Of a stretch of DNA of 64,000 bases, positions 7,485 through 15,532 are shown piece after piece. The DNA comes from Cupriavidus sp. AU9028 (lineage in GTDB: Bacteria; Pseudomonadota; Gammaproteobacteria; Burkholderiales; Burkholderiaceae), in NCBI RefSeq assembly GCF_019795295.1, contig NZ_JAIMCG010000005.1:1-64000 (forward strand), read 5' to 3'. The notes below the pieces were generated by a model. It had not been told where the DNA came from and ran no database searches. It saw only the letters and a program-made list of their open reading frames with translations. Each line of letters opens with the position of its first letter. Within the stretch, counting starts at the first letter, position 1. The translations under genes and the position numbers were made by a program.

Positions 7485-8876
7485 TTAGCGACCGACCGCC
7501 AGGTTGGCCTGCACCGTGACCGCCTGCTGCACCAGAGAGCCGAGGCCGCTGTTCTGGTTGGCGATCATCACGCCGGCAGCGGACTGGCCGACGCTTGTCA
7601 TGGCATTGGACATATTGAAGGTGCCCGCATCGGCCAGGGCATTGCCACCTGCCCCGCCCGCGCCGCCGGCCGCACCGTTGCCCACGCCGCCGGTGCCGCC
7701 CGCGCCCGCGCCACCGGCGCCACCCGCGCCGCTGGATGCGCCGGCGGCCCCGACCGCACCGTTGCCGGCCGTCGAGTTGCCATTGCTCGCCGTGGTGGTC
7801 GCGCCGCCATTGGAGGCGTTGCCACCTGCCCCGCCGTTACCGGCCACGCTGTTCTGCGCGCCGCCCGCGCCGCCCGTGCCAGGGCCCGCGCCTGCCGTCG
7901 CGGTCGCGGCGCCGCCGGTGCCGGCCCCGCCGGCTCCGCCGGTGCCGGTGCCCGCGCCGCCGCTGGCCGTCACCGCGCCGTTGGTGCCGCCCGAACCCGC
8001 GCCGCCGGTCGACGTCGAGGTGCCGCCGGTCGCGGCCGCATCGCTGCCGCTACCGGCCAGCGAGCCGCGGCCGGTCGAATCCGAGGCGCCGCCATCGCCA
8101 CCGCCCGATGCACTGCCGGCCGCGCTGCTGCCGCCCGCGCCGCCAGCCAGACCGCCGAGGCCGCCGGCGCCCAGGCTCGCGCTGAGCGCGCCGCCACCCC
8201 GGCCGGTGCCGGTGCCGCCCGTGCCGGCGGTACCGGTCGCCTGACCGCCGTAGCCGCCGCGTCCTGCCGTCGAGCTGCCGTTGCTGGCATCGCCAGCCGT
8301 GGAGCTGCCGACCGTGGCGCTGCCACCGCTGCCGCCATTGCCGCCGTTGCCGCCCGCACCGCTATTGCCGCCGTCACCGCCGGTGCCACCGTAGGCCGCG
8401 CCGCCGGTGCCATTGCCGCCACGGCCCCCCACTCCGCCGCTGGCATTGCCGGCCTGCAGCGCCACGTTGCCGATGTGGCTGACGGTCAGACCGCTGACCG
8501 TGCCGGACAGACGCGTCGCCGCCACGGCGGTGCTGGTATTGAACGCATTGGCGAAGTTGGCATTGGCCGTGCCGCCGTTGTTCGCCGCGGCATTGCCATA
8601 GCCGGCGGCGTTCCAGGCCCGGCCCGCGTTGTCGGAGGCGGTCTTGTTGGTGGTCCTGGTGTCGTTGCGATTGATGGTGGAGGTGCTGTTGTCCTGATAC
8701 GCCTCGGAATACTCGTTCGCCTGCGGCCCGGCACCCGTCTGGGTGTTAACCGCGGCAGTGGACTGGATGTTGTCTCCATCGACTCTGCGCTCTGCGGTGT
8801 TGGACTGCTGCGCGAACGCCTGGCCGGCAGTGCCGAGGGCCAGCGCGATGGCGGAAGCGAGTAAGGTCTTTTTCAT
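7485..8876 (-). CDS. Gly-rich exported protein, candidate amyloid fibre subunit (FapC/FapB-like)
   Basis: 463 residues. Signal peptide 1-22 (cleavage AFA), then a polar Asn/Thr-rich N-terminal region (23-145), a long low-complexity core (about 146-410) made of GGAGG/GGxGG-type runs resembling PE_PGRS domains, and a C-terminal block (411-463) with Asn/Gln-rich strands ending QQAVTVQANLAVGR, which resembles the ends of FapB/FapC subunits. The classical Fap imperfect repeats with linkers are not present; instead one Gly-rich block separates the two Asn/Gln-rich ends. First gene of the operon, 163 bp ahead of the next gene, with a sigma-54 promoter upstream. The fibre role is inferred from operon context. 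Confidence 0.7.
   Translation of the reverse strand: MKKTLLASAIALALGTAGQAFAQQSNTAERRVDGDNIQSTAAVNTQTGAGPQANEYSEAYQDNSTSTINRNDTRTTNKTASDNAGRAWNAAGYGNAAANNGGTANANFANAFNTSTAVAATRLSGTVSGLTVSHIGNVALQAGNASGGVGGRGGNGTGGAAYGGTGGDGGNSGAGGNGGNGGSGGSATVGSSTAGDASNGSSTAGRGGYGGQATGTAGTGGTGTGRGGGALSASLGAGGLGGLAGGAGGSSAAGSASGGGDGGASDSTGRGSLAGSGSDAAATGGTSTSTGGAGSGGTNGAVTASGGAGTGTGGAGGAGTGGAATATAGAGPGTGGAGGAQNSVAGNGGAGGNASNGGATTTASNGNSTAGNGAVGAAGASSGAGGAGGAGAGGTGGVGNGAAGGAGGAGGNALADAGTFNMSNAMTSVGQSAAGVMIANQNSGLGSLVQQAVTVQANLAVGR
7620..8440 (-). repeat. Low-complexity Gly-codon repeat region inside the fibre candidate gene
   Basis: About 0.8 kb of degenerate GGC/GCC/GGT triplet repeats encoding the Gly-rich core. 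Units are imperfect and of mixed length, so this is not a regular tandem array, but it is the kind of DNA prone to replication slippage and to assembly collapse. It also yields long spurious open frames in other reading frames. Confidence 0.7.
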
Positions 8877-8980
8877 ACGAAACTCCAGGAGGGTTTTCCG
8901 GTGTCGTCGCCGGCGCCACTACGTTCGGGAAGCGGTGCGCCAGACGCAGGTTGGGCATGGGGCCGAACCGAAGCCCCCCG

Positions 8981-8997
8981 CGCATATTCGGTGCCAA
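8981..8997 (-). promoter_or_regulatory. Sigma-54 (-24/-12) promoter for the amyloid-like operon
   Basis: On the minus strand TTGGCACCGAATATGCG matches the RpoN consensus TTGGCACGnnnnTTGCW at 10 of 13 defined positions, with the invariant GG (8994-8995) and GC (8982-8983) at the required 10-bp spacing. The start would lie near 8970, about 95 nt before the first ATG. An AT-rich tract directly upstream could bend the DNA for an enhancer-binding protein. RpoN control of fap operons has been described in Pseudomonas. Confidence 0.6.
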
Positions 8998-9498
8998 AGC
9001 GCCAGCCAAAAGCATTTTTTCCTTTTAAATCAATGGAAAAAATGTGCTGGCAGGGTGCAAAATCCCCGTTTGAGTGCAACGGCGGCGTTCCGGGCACGTG
9101 CATTCAAATCGACATGTCACGCTTGTGAGACAGTGCGGGAGAAAGTGGAGCGACGAGGCGGAGCGACTGGGAAGGCCGCAAAGCCAGTACGGTGAAGGGC
9201 GTTGGCGGGGAGCCCGGCTGAAAATGGAGATCGAGCGGCGGGTCTTCACGGCGTTACTCCGCTGAAACAGCAAAAGATGCTCGCCCCAGCGTGGTGTTTT
9301 TTCATCCACGTCGTTCGCAGTGTCGCAAAACGACTGTGTTGGCCAGGCCGCGAACCGGCTCGCATGGATATGGGCTTGCGTGGGCCGGCGCACGGACAGC
9401 GCCGCGATTCCGTTGCTGGCACGCCGTCCAGGGACTTGGCCGGGGAGAGACTGGAGAAGCGCGGCCGCGCCGGCTACATTGATCGTCTTTGTCCAATG

Positions 9499-9519
9499 TC
9501 TGATTTAAAGTACATTAGA
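9499..9519 (+). promoter_or_regulatory. Inverted repeat and promoter in front of the GntR gene
   Basis: TCTGAT (9499-9504) and ATTAGA (9514-9519) form an imperfect inverted repeat that covers a plausible -10 box TACATT (9511-9516), with TTGTCC at 9489-9494 as -35 (16 bp spacing). The arrangement suits autorepression by the GntR protein encoded just downstream. Confidence 0.4.
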
Positions 9520-9557
9520 ACTATTTCCGACCTGATGCCGTTGCGGAAAGGGAAACC

Positions 9558-10343
9558 ATGACTGAAGCCGTTGTTCCCCTGTATCACCAGATTTACGTGG
9601 TACTGCGCCAACAGATTGTCGAGGGCCGTTTCGGCCAGGGCCCGCTGCCGGGAGAGATCGACCTGGCCAAGCAGTTCCAGGCCTCGCGGGTGACGATGCG
9701 ACGGGTGTTCGACCGCCTCGTGCAGGAGGGGCTGGTGCGCCGTCATCGGGGCCTCGGTACCTTCGTCAACCCTCACCCGGTCAGACCGGCGACGGCCGCG
9801 ACGGAGCGTCCGGCCAGCCTGCTGGACAACCTGATCGACATGGGCGAGAAGACCTCGGTCAAGGTCCTGTCGATCGACGAGGTGCAGGCACCGCCCGATG
9901 TCGCGGCATCGCTCGCTCTGGAGCCGGGCGCCCCGGTCACCAAGGTCGTGCGGCTGCGCCACTATCACGGCGCGCCGCTGTCGCACATCACGGTCTACCT
10001 GCCCGCCGACCTGGGCCGTCATCTGACCTGGGATGCGCTCGAACACAGCCCGATGCTGCGGCTGCTGGAAAGCCGCGGCGGTCTCAAGCTGGGCCGCGCC
10101 ACGCAGGTGCTGTCGGCGCGCCTGGCCGACGTGGTGGTCGCGCCGCTGCTCGACGTGCCGGTCGGCGCAGCGCTGCTCGCCACGCGCCGTGTGGTGCAGG
10201 ACAAGTCGGGGCGGCCAATCCAGCTGCTGCTCGGGCAGTACCGGCCAGACCGCTATGAGTACCGGATGGAACTCTCACCCGCGGGCGGGGACAGCGCCAA
10301 CGTCTGGGTCGAGAACGGCGGACAAGCCGGCTTGCGGGACTGA
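9558..10343 (+). CDS. GntR-family transcriptional regulator with UTRA ligand domain (HutC subfamily)
   Basis: 261 residues. The N-terminal winged helix (about 5-75) shows the GntR pattern: LYHQIYVVLRQQI, PLPGEIDLAKQF, then the recognition helix SRVTMRRVFDRL. Residues about 95-245 form a UTRA effector-binding domain of the HutC/FarR type. It precedes a Bug binding protein and two dehydratase subunit genes on the same strand with a gap of 58 bp, so it probably senses a carboxylic acid or its CoA/pathway intermediate and controls that cassette. Confidence 0.85.
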   Translation: MTEAVVPLYHQIYVVLRQQIVEGRFGQGPLPGEIDLAKQFQASRVTMRRVFDRLVQEGLVRRHRGLGTFVNPHPVRPATAATERPASLLDNLIDMGEKTSVKVLSIDEVQAPPDVAASLALEPGAPVTKVVRLRHYHGAPLSHITVYLPADLGRHLTWDALEHSPMLRLLESRGGLKLGRATQVLSARLADVVVAPLLDVPVGAALLATRRVVQDKSGRPIQLLLGQYRPDRYEYRMELSPAGGDSANVWVENGGQAGLRD

Positions 10344-10401
10344 CCCGACGGCAAGCATCGACCCCTGCGCGACATATCAAACCCACAGGAGACAACGCGC
10401 A

Positions 10402-11445
10402 ATGCCTTTCGATCAGAACCCCGGATCCTGCCCGGTTGTCCTCACCCCCTCGCGGCGCCAGGGCGTGCGGCGCAGCCTGTTGCTCGCGCTGACCGCCACC
10501 CTGTTGCCCGCGGTGCTCCCTGCGGCCGCGGCGGAACAGGCGGGCGGCGCCATTGCCGGCGGCAAGCCGATCCGCATACTGGTGGGCGCCCCTCCCGGCG
10601 GCACCACCGACACGCTGGCCCGGGCGGTGGGCCAGGAAATGGCCCGCATCCTCGGGCAGCCGGTCGTCGTGGAAAACCGCCCCGGCGCCGGCGGCAATAT
10701 CGCGGCCGACATGGTTGCCAAGAGCGAGCCGGACGGCACGACGCTGCTGATGAGCTTCACCAGCCATACCATCAATGCGACGCTGTACCGCAAGCTGCCG
10801 TTCGACCCGATCGCCGATTTCACGCCGATCACGCTGGTGGCCAGTGTGCCCAGCGTGCTGGTCGCCAATCCGTCGCTGCCCGCCAACAACGTGTCGGAGT
10901 TGATCCAGCTGGCCAGGTCCCGACCCGGCAAGCTGAATTTCGGCATTGGCGCGCTTGGCTCCTCGCTGCACATGGCCGGCGACATGTTCAAGATGATGAC
11001 CGGCACCTATATCGTCAATATTCCGTACAAGGGCACCACCCCCGCGGTGACGGACCTGCTGGCCGGGCAGGTAGACCTGATGTTCGGCAGTACCCTGAAC
11101 GTGCTGCCGCATATCAAGGCGGGCCGTCTGAAGGCGCTGGGCGTCACCAGCCCGAAACCGCTGCCGCAGCTGCCCGGTGTCGCGCCGATCGGTGCGACAG
11201 TGAAGGGATTCGAATCCAATGCCTGGTTCGGGCTGTTCGGTCCGGCGGGGCTGCCGCCCGAGATCACGCGAGCGGTGTATCAGGCTGCGCGCAAGGGGCT
11301 GCAAGCGCCAGCGGTGGCGAAGCGGCTGGAGACCGACGGGGCGGACGCGGTAGGCAGTGCCCCGGACGAATTCGCCGCCTTTGTCCGCGAGGACGTCAAG
11401 CGCTGGGCCAAGGTGGTCCGCTACTCCGGGGCGACGGTGGAATGA
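10402..11445 (+). CDS. Bug-family (tripartite tricarboxylate transporter) substrate-binding protein
   Basis: 347 residues from the ATG at 10402, which follows AGGAGACAACGCGCA. The signal peptide has an Arg-Arg pair and ends near AAAA-E (about 45). The mature protein has the Bug hallmarks: an IRILVGAPPGGTTDTLAR start, VVVENRPGAGG block, and a DLLAGQVDLMF block. Bug proteins bind carboxylates in the periplasm and are very numerous in Burkholderiales, commonly without the membrane subunits nearby, as here. Its stop overlaps the ATG of the following gene. Confidence 0.9.
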   Translation: MPFDQNPGSCPVVLTPSRRQGVRRSLLLALTATLLPAVLPAAAAEQAGGAIAGGKPIRILVGAPPGGTTDTLARAVGQEMARILGQPVVVENRPGAGGNIAADMVAKSEPDGTTLLMSFTSHTINATLYRKLPFDPIADFTPITLVASVPSVLVANPSLPANNVSELIQLARSRPGKLNFGIGALGSSLHMAGDMFKMMTGTYIVNIPYKGTTPAVTDLLAGQVDLMFGSTLNVLPHIKAGRLKALGVTSPKPLPQLPGVAPIGATVKGFESNAWFGLFGPAGLPPEITRAVYQAARKGLQAPAVAKRLETDGADAVGSAPDEFAAFVREDVKRWAKVVRYSGATVE

Positions 11446-12737
11446 GGCAGTCATCAGTCCCGCCTGCCACCCTCGCGCAGAAGCTGGTCGCGCGCGCCGC
11501 CGGCATGGAAACCGTGGTGCCGGGCACGGTGGTGACCTGCAAGGTGGATCTGGCCATGTCGCACGACTCCAGCGGGCCGCGCCGCGTCGCGCCGCTGCTC
11601 GAGGAACTGGGGGCAAGCGTCTGGGATCCACAGCGCTATGTGCTGGTCACCGACCACTTCATTCCTGCCGCCGATCCACAGGCCGAGGCCATCGTGCAGT
11701 TCACGCGGGACTGGGCGCGGCAGCAGAAGCTACCGCATCTGATCGACGCCGAAGGCATCTGCCATGTCGTGCTGCCGGAGCACGGCCATGTGCTGCCGGG
11801 GCGCTTCATCGTGGGCGGCGACAGCCATAGCCCCACGGGCGGCGCCTTTGGGGCCTATATGTTCGGCATCGGCGCAACCGAAATGGCCGGCGTGCTGGTG
11901 ACGGGCGAAATCTGGCTGCGGGTGCCGCAGACGATCCGCATTCAGTGGGATGGCCGGCTGGCCGACGGGGTCAGCGCCAAGGACATCATGCTGTTCCTGT
12001 GCGCACGGCTGGGACTGGGCGGCGGGCGCTACGAGGCGATCGAATACGCGGGGTCGGCGGTGCAGGCACTGCCGATGCAGGAGCGGATGACCCTGACCAA
12101 TATGAGCGCCGAACTGGGCGCGCAGACCGGCCTGATCGCGCCCGATGGCGTCACGATGGACTGGCTGGCGGCGGCCGGCGTGCCGGCGGCCACGCTCGCC
12201 GGCATCGACCTGGACCGCTGGCGCAGCGACGAGGGTGCGTCCGTGGCCGAGCTGCATCGCTTCGATGCATCCATGCTGGCCCCGCAGGTTGCGCGGCCCC
12301 ATTCGCCTGCCAACAGCGCGCCGGTCGCGGAATCGGCGGGCGAGCCGGTCGACCTGGCCTATATCGGCGCCTGCACCGGCGCGAAGCTGGAGGACATGCG
12401 CATGGCCGCCCGCGTCCTGCGCGGGCGCCGTGTGGCACCGGGCGTCGCCCTGCAGCTGGCGCCCGCCTCGCTGCGAGATCAGCAGCAGGCCCAGCGCGAA
12501 GGCACGTTGCAGGTGTTGCTCGATGCCGGCGCGCAGCTGCTGCCCAATGCGTGCAACGCCTGCGCCGGCTACGGGCCGACCCGCTTCAAGGCCGGCACCC
12601 GGGCCATCGCCTCCACCGCCCGCAATTTCGCCGAACGGATGGGCGACGCAGGCAGCGCCGTATGGCTTGCCTCGCCGATGACCGTGGCGGCTTCCGCCGC
12701 GACGGGCCGGATTACCGATCCCAGGACGATGCTGTGA
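11442..12737 (+). CDS. Aconitase-family dehydratase, large subunit (LeuC/HacA-like)
   Basis: 431 residues. Iron-sulfur ligands C311 (ACTGAK) and C371/C374 (CNAC) and the GDSHS motif (126-130) are intact, giving a [4Fe-4S] hydro-lyase large subunit. Length and features fit the LeuC-like subgroup that includes 3-isopropylmalate, homoaconitate and 2,3-dimethylmalate dehydratases. ATGA overlaps join it to the Bug gene before and (TGATG) the small subunit after, so all are translated from one message. Being in a GntR/Bug cassette rather than with leuB argues for a catabolic C4-C6 hydroxyacid dehydratase, not leucine synthesis. Confidence 0.85.
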   Translation: MRQSSVPPATLAQKLVARAAGMETVVPGTVVTCKVDLAMSHDSSGPRRVAPLLEELGASVWDPQRYVLVTDHFIPAADPQAEAIVQFTRDWARQQKLPHLIDAEGICHVVLPEHGHVLPGRFIVGGDSHSPTGGAFGAYMFGIGATEMAGVLVTGEIWLRVPQTIRIQWDGRLADGVSAKDIMLFLCARLGLGGGRYEAIEYAGSAVQALPMQERMTLTNMSAELGAQTGLIAPDGVTMDWLAAAGVPAATLAGIDLDRWRSDEGASVAELHRFDASMLAPQVARPHSPANSAPVAESAGEPVDLAYIGACTGAKLEDMRMAARVLRGRRVAPGVALQLAPASLRDQQQAQREGTLQVLLDAGAQLLPNACNACAGYGPTRFKAGTRAIASTARNFAERMGDAGSAVWLASPMTVAASAATGRITDPRTML

Positions 12738-13258
12738 TGAGCGAGGCGACTCCCAACCCGATTCTGCCCGGGCGCATCTGGCGCTTCGGCGACAACGTCG
12801 ACACCGACGCAATGGCCCCCGGTACGCAGATGAAGAGCGGCATCGAGCAGATCGCCCGGCATTGCCTGGCCGTGCTTCGGCCCGAGTTTCCGCAAGGCGT
12901 GCGCCGCGGCGACATCATCGTGGCGGGCGAGAACTTCGGCGTTGGTTCCTCCCGGGAACAGGCGCCACAGGCCCTGCGCTACCTGGGGGTCGCGGCCGTG
13001 CTGGCTCCATCGTTCGCCGGGCTGTTCTATCGCAATGCGATCAATCTCGGGCTGCCGGTGCTGGTCTGCCGGGATACCAGCACCTTGGCCGACGGGGCGG
13101 CCGCCACGCTGGACCTGGAGAAGGCGGCGGTGATGCTCGAGGACGGGCGGCGCGTCGACTGCGAGCCGATTCCGGATTTCCTGCTGGAGATGCTGCGGGC
13201 GGGGGGATTGGTGGCCCATTTGAAGGGGCGGTTGGCGGCAGGGCAGCGAACGGCATGA
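12737..13258 (+). CDS. Aconitase-family dehydratase, small subunit (LeuD-like)
   Basis: 173 residues. The swivel domain signature NFGVGSSREQAP (about 68-79) is present; it completes the active site of the large subunit encoded immediately upstream. The N-terminus IWRFGDNVDTDAMAPG is the typical LeuD start. The ATG overlaps the large-subunit TGA by one base. The pair should catalyse reversible hydration of a small unsaturated di- or tricarboxylate; the substrate is unknown. Confidence 0.85.
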   Translation: MSEATPNPILPGRIWRFGDNVDTDAMAPGTQMKSGIEQIARHCLAVLRPEFPQGVRRGDIIVAGENFGVGSSREQAPQALRYLGVAAVLAPSFAGLFYRNAINLGLPVLVCRDTSTLADGAAATLDLEKAAVMLEDGRRVDCEPIPDFLLEMLRAGGLVAHLKGRLAAGQRTA

Positions 13259-13348
13259 CGCAATGACACGGCCGCCTTGTCAGTGCCTGCCGGGTAGGCG
13301 GGAGCGGCCAAGGTGGCGCTCATGCGGTACACTGAGCCACAGAAAGCC

Positions 13349-13372
13349 AAAAGCCACCCGAAGGTGGCTTTT
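13349..13372 (+). terminator. Rho-independent terminator after the dehydratase cassette
   Basis: A perfect 10-bp stem, AAAAGCCACC with GGTGGCTTTT, around a CGAA loop; the right arm ends in the T run, and the A run makes it effective in both directions. It lies about 90 bp after the LeuD-like stop and marks the boundary to the lower-GC islet. Confidence 0.75.
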
Positions 13373-13513
13373 CGACTCTTTCGCAGACTGCGGCGTCACC
13401 GGCTTAGGTTCCCGAAGCAAGCTACAGGAGCGGGAGTGGGATCGCAGTTGCCTACGCGAGGTATCTTATCCGACTTGACTGTCGGAATCAAGCCTAAACT
13501 ACATCGCAACTCA

Positions 13514-14410
13514 ATGTCGAACACGACCGAATCAGTGCCGCAAGCCGCCGAACAGGAGGCCATCGTCACTGACGCTACGATCGCCGGGTTCCTTAACACA
13601 GTAGGTAAGCCCAGGCTGGATCCCTATCGGACGTTCTTTCGTTGCTCGTCCGAGCGCGAGCTGCTCGGCGCTTACCTTTGGGGTCAAGCAATCGCGGCCG
13701 CGTTCACACCCTTGGTCTCCACGGTCGAAATCGTTCTGCGGAATGCGGTCCACCGGGAGGCGTCCTTATTCTCCTCGAAGGGCGCTAGTACCTCACACCC
13801 TTGGTACGACTACACCAGGTCGGATGCGTTCAGGATACAAGGCAAATCCAAAGATAAGATAACGGCGCTTCTCTACGATCACCGGCCGGGTTCAGCGCCG
13901 CTGCGGAAAGCGGTGCAACCTGCGCCTGACCAGGTTGTAGCGACGTTATCCTTCGGCTTTTGGCCGGCTTTCTTGGAGAGCCTGAATCAACGAGAACGGC
14001 CGCGATTGCTCACCAACATTTTCTCCCGGCATCCCCACAGCACTCCCAAGCACTGGAGTGAAGCGTCCAACGTGGCGAAGCTCGTCAATACCCTGAAAAA
14101 GGTCCGGGATTTGCGAAACCACATCTCGCACTACGAGCCCGTCTGGAAGCCACATAGGCTGACGGGAAGCGAGCCAAATTGGACACACTCTGTTGGAAGC
14201 CTAAAGAACTTGCACGCCGAAGTTCTTGACACACTGGGGTGGTGCTGCAGCGCTACGCCGCAAATCTACAGAGCTGCTCACGGGGCACGATATTTCAAGC
14301 GGCTCTGCTCTACCAACGCTGTGCGGGTCTTCATGAAGGATGCGATATCTGCGGTTCAAATTGAACCGCTGCCCCTCATTCCTGCACTTGCGCAGGCCAG
14401 TGGAGGATGA
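13514..14410 (+). CDS. Abi-family HEPN protein (Abi_2-like, putative phage defence)
   Basis: 298 residues from the ATG at 13514; the in-frame extension to 13313 reads through the terminator and is not coding-like. No strong ribosome site precedes it, and a TTGACT -35-like box (13475-13480) lies close, so the mRNA leader would be short. The protein is helical, with FFRCSSERELLGAYLWGQ followed by EIVLRNAVHRE, and near residue 200 RDLRNHISHYEP, an R-N-x3-H HEPN RNase signature. This is the layout of Abi_2/AbiD/F proteins linked to abortive phage infection. Base composition and codon use are clearly less GC-rich than the neighbours, supporting recent acquisition. Confidence 0.75.
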   Translation: MSNTTESVPQAAEQEAIVTDATIAGFLNTVGKPRLDPYRTFFRCSSERELLGAYLWGQAIAAAFTPLVSTVEIVLRNAVHREASLFSSKGASTSHPWYDYTRSDAFRIQGKSKDKITALLYDHRPGSAPLRKAVQPAPDQVVATLSFGFWPAFLESLNQRERPRLLTNIFSRHPHSTPKHWSEASNVAKLVNTLKKVRDLRNHISHYEPVWKPHRLTGSEPNWTHSVGSLKNLHAEVLDTLGWCCSATPQIYRAAHGARYFKRLCSTNAVRVFMKDAISAVQIEPLPLIPALAQASGG

Positions 14411-14625
14411 CTGGGGGCCCCCTCCCTTCGGCGCCAGAGCTGTTGCCGGTGGCTTAGTGCCCCAAAACACTGCATACAACTTCCACGTTGTATTTGGGCT
14501 TTACAAGCGCTGGCTTTTATCTGGATCTCTTTCCCCAACGTCCCGTGCACCTCCGGCGCCGACTATCAGTCTGACTGGGCTGGCGGCGCAAGCCGCCCGG
14601 CGCTCGAGATGGCAGTACGAACGCC

Positions 14626-15336
14626 TCATGCCCCCTCGGCCCCCCGTCCCGACTCTCTCATCAGACCCATCACCTCCTCATCTGTGGTCTGGTCGAAGTC
14701 GTCATAGAACGCCCCCACCGCGCCAAACCCCGGCGGCACCAGCAGACTGATGCAGACGTCGGCGGACTGGCGCAGGCTGTCCAGTCCTTCCTGCGACGCT
14801 ACCGGGACGGCGGCGACCACGCGCCGGGCACCGGCCATGCGTGCGCTTTCCAGCGCGGAGCGCATGGTGGCTCCGGTGGCGACGCCGTCGTCCACGACGA
14901 TGACGGTGCGCCCGCGCATCGCGGCCACCGGCGCCCCCTCGCGATAGCGCTGCTGCCGCCGGGCCAGTTCGACCAGCTGGCGCTCACGCTCCAGCGCGAA
15001 GGCCCCGCTGTCGCGTAGCCGCTGGCTCCAGGCGTCTTCGTTCACGACGGTATGGCAGACGCCTGGGGTATCGGTTTCCACGACGGCCCCCAGCGCCAGT
15101 TCCGGATAGCCCGGCGCGCCGATCTTGCGCACGAGCAGGATGTCCAGCTGGCCGTTCAGTGCCCGCGCCACCTCGAAAGCCACTGGCACGCCGCCGCGCG
15201 GCAGGGCGAGCACCAGCGGCCCGGCGCCGGCCGCGCCGCCGCTGCCATAGCCAAGCTGCGCCAGATGACGGCCCAGATGGATGCCGGCCTCGCGCCGGTC
15301 GGCGAAGGTCGACGGGAAGGTGGACCGGTCAGTCAT
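14626..15336 (-). CDS. Phosphoribosyltransferase-family protein
   Basis: 236 residues from the ATG at 15336, with GAGGACGCCA ahead; the track to 15483 runs into the divergent promoter. The PRPP-binding loop is clear at 146-159 (VIVVDDGVATGAT), preceded by a type I PRTase fold with LALPRGGVPVA (43-53). Proteins of this group (often with a dienelactone-hydrolase partner) have no firm substrate. It is divergent from the siderophore receptor gene. Confidence 0.8.
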   Translation of the reverse strand: MTDRSTFPSTFADRREAGIHLGRHLAQLGYGSGGAAGAGPLVLALPRGGVPVAFEVARALNGQLDILLVRKIGAPGYPELALGAVVETDTPGVCHTVVNEDAWSQRLRDSGAFALERERQLVELARRQQRYREGAPVAAMRGRTVIVVDDGVATGATMRSALESARMAGARRVVAAVPVASQEGLDSLRQSADVCISLLVPPGFGAVGAFYDDFDQTTDEEVMGLMRESGRGAEGA

Positions 15337-15473
15337 TGGCGTCCTCGCTGAAGCCGCGCCGTCATCGGCGGATGGGCCGTGCATGCGGTTTCCCCGGCCG
15401 CGGCAAAGGTGATGCCACCAATTCATATTTGGCTTTGCAGGGTTGTCACATGCCGTTACAATGCGAACGCTTT

Positions 15474-15488
15474 TGAGAATCATTCGTA
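15474..15488 (+). promoter_or_regulatory. Fur box upstream of the TonB-dependent receptor
   Basis: TGAGAATCATTCGTA is a 7-1-7 inverted repeat (5 of 7 pairs) close to the Fur consensus TGATAATCATTATCA, 40-60 bp ahead of the receptor start. It suggests iron repression of the receptor. Confidence 0.6.
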
Positions 15489-15532
15489 TTTAATTTTGCT
15501 TCGACAGCGTCCCCAAGAACTATAGGATGACC

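Larger units (their letters stand above)
8877..9557. other. 681-bp intergenic region between divergent operons
   Basis: It holds the sigma-54 promoter match for the amyloid-like operon (8981-8997), an AT-rich tract (about 9010-9045) unusual for this genome, two direct copies of GTGCAA 19 bp apart (9055-9060, 9074-9079) that could be activator contacts, and near the right end the GntR promoter and inverted repeat. The middle (9100-9480) has no convincing gene; open frames there lack ribosome sites and coding bias. Confidence 0.6.

Noticed and set aside
7485-8876. Repetitive DNA that could be taken for a CRISPR or tandem array
   Set aside because: Units are irregular Gly/Ala codons within an intact exported protein gene; there are no equal-length repeats with unique spacers.
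9040-9062. TGGCAGGGTGCA on the plus strand as a sigma-54 promoter
   Set aside because: The spacing between GG and GC is too short for RpoN, unlike the minus-strand match at 8981-8997.
9120-9235. Stretch GGAAGGCCGCAAAGCCAG with a later AGCCCGGCTG, resembling c-di-GMP-I or cobalamin riboswitch cores
   Set aside because: The flanking conserved parts and stems do not match either riboswitch, and the nearest plus-strand gene starts 320 bp away. A covariance search would settle it; only a significant hit would reopen it.
13259-13513. Possible tRNA fragment or attachment site at the islet border
   Set aside because: No tRNA cloverleaf or flanking direct repeat could be recognised around the terminator.
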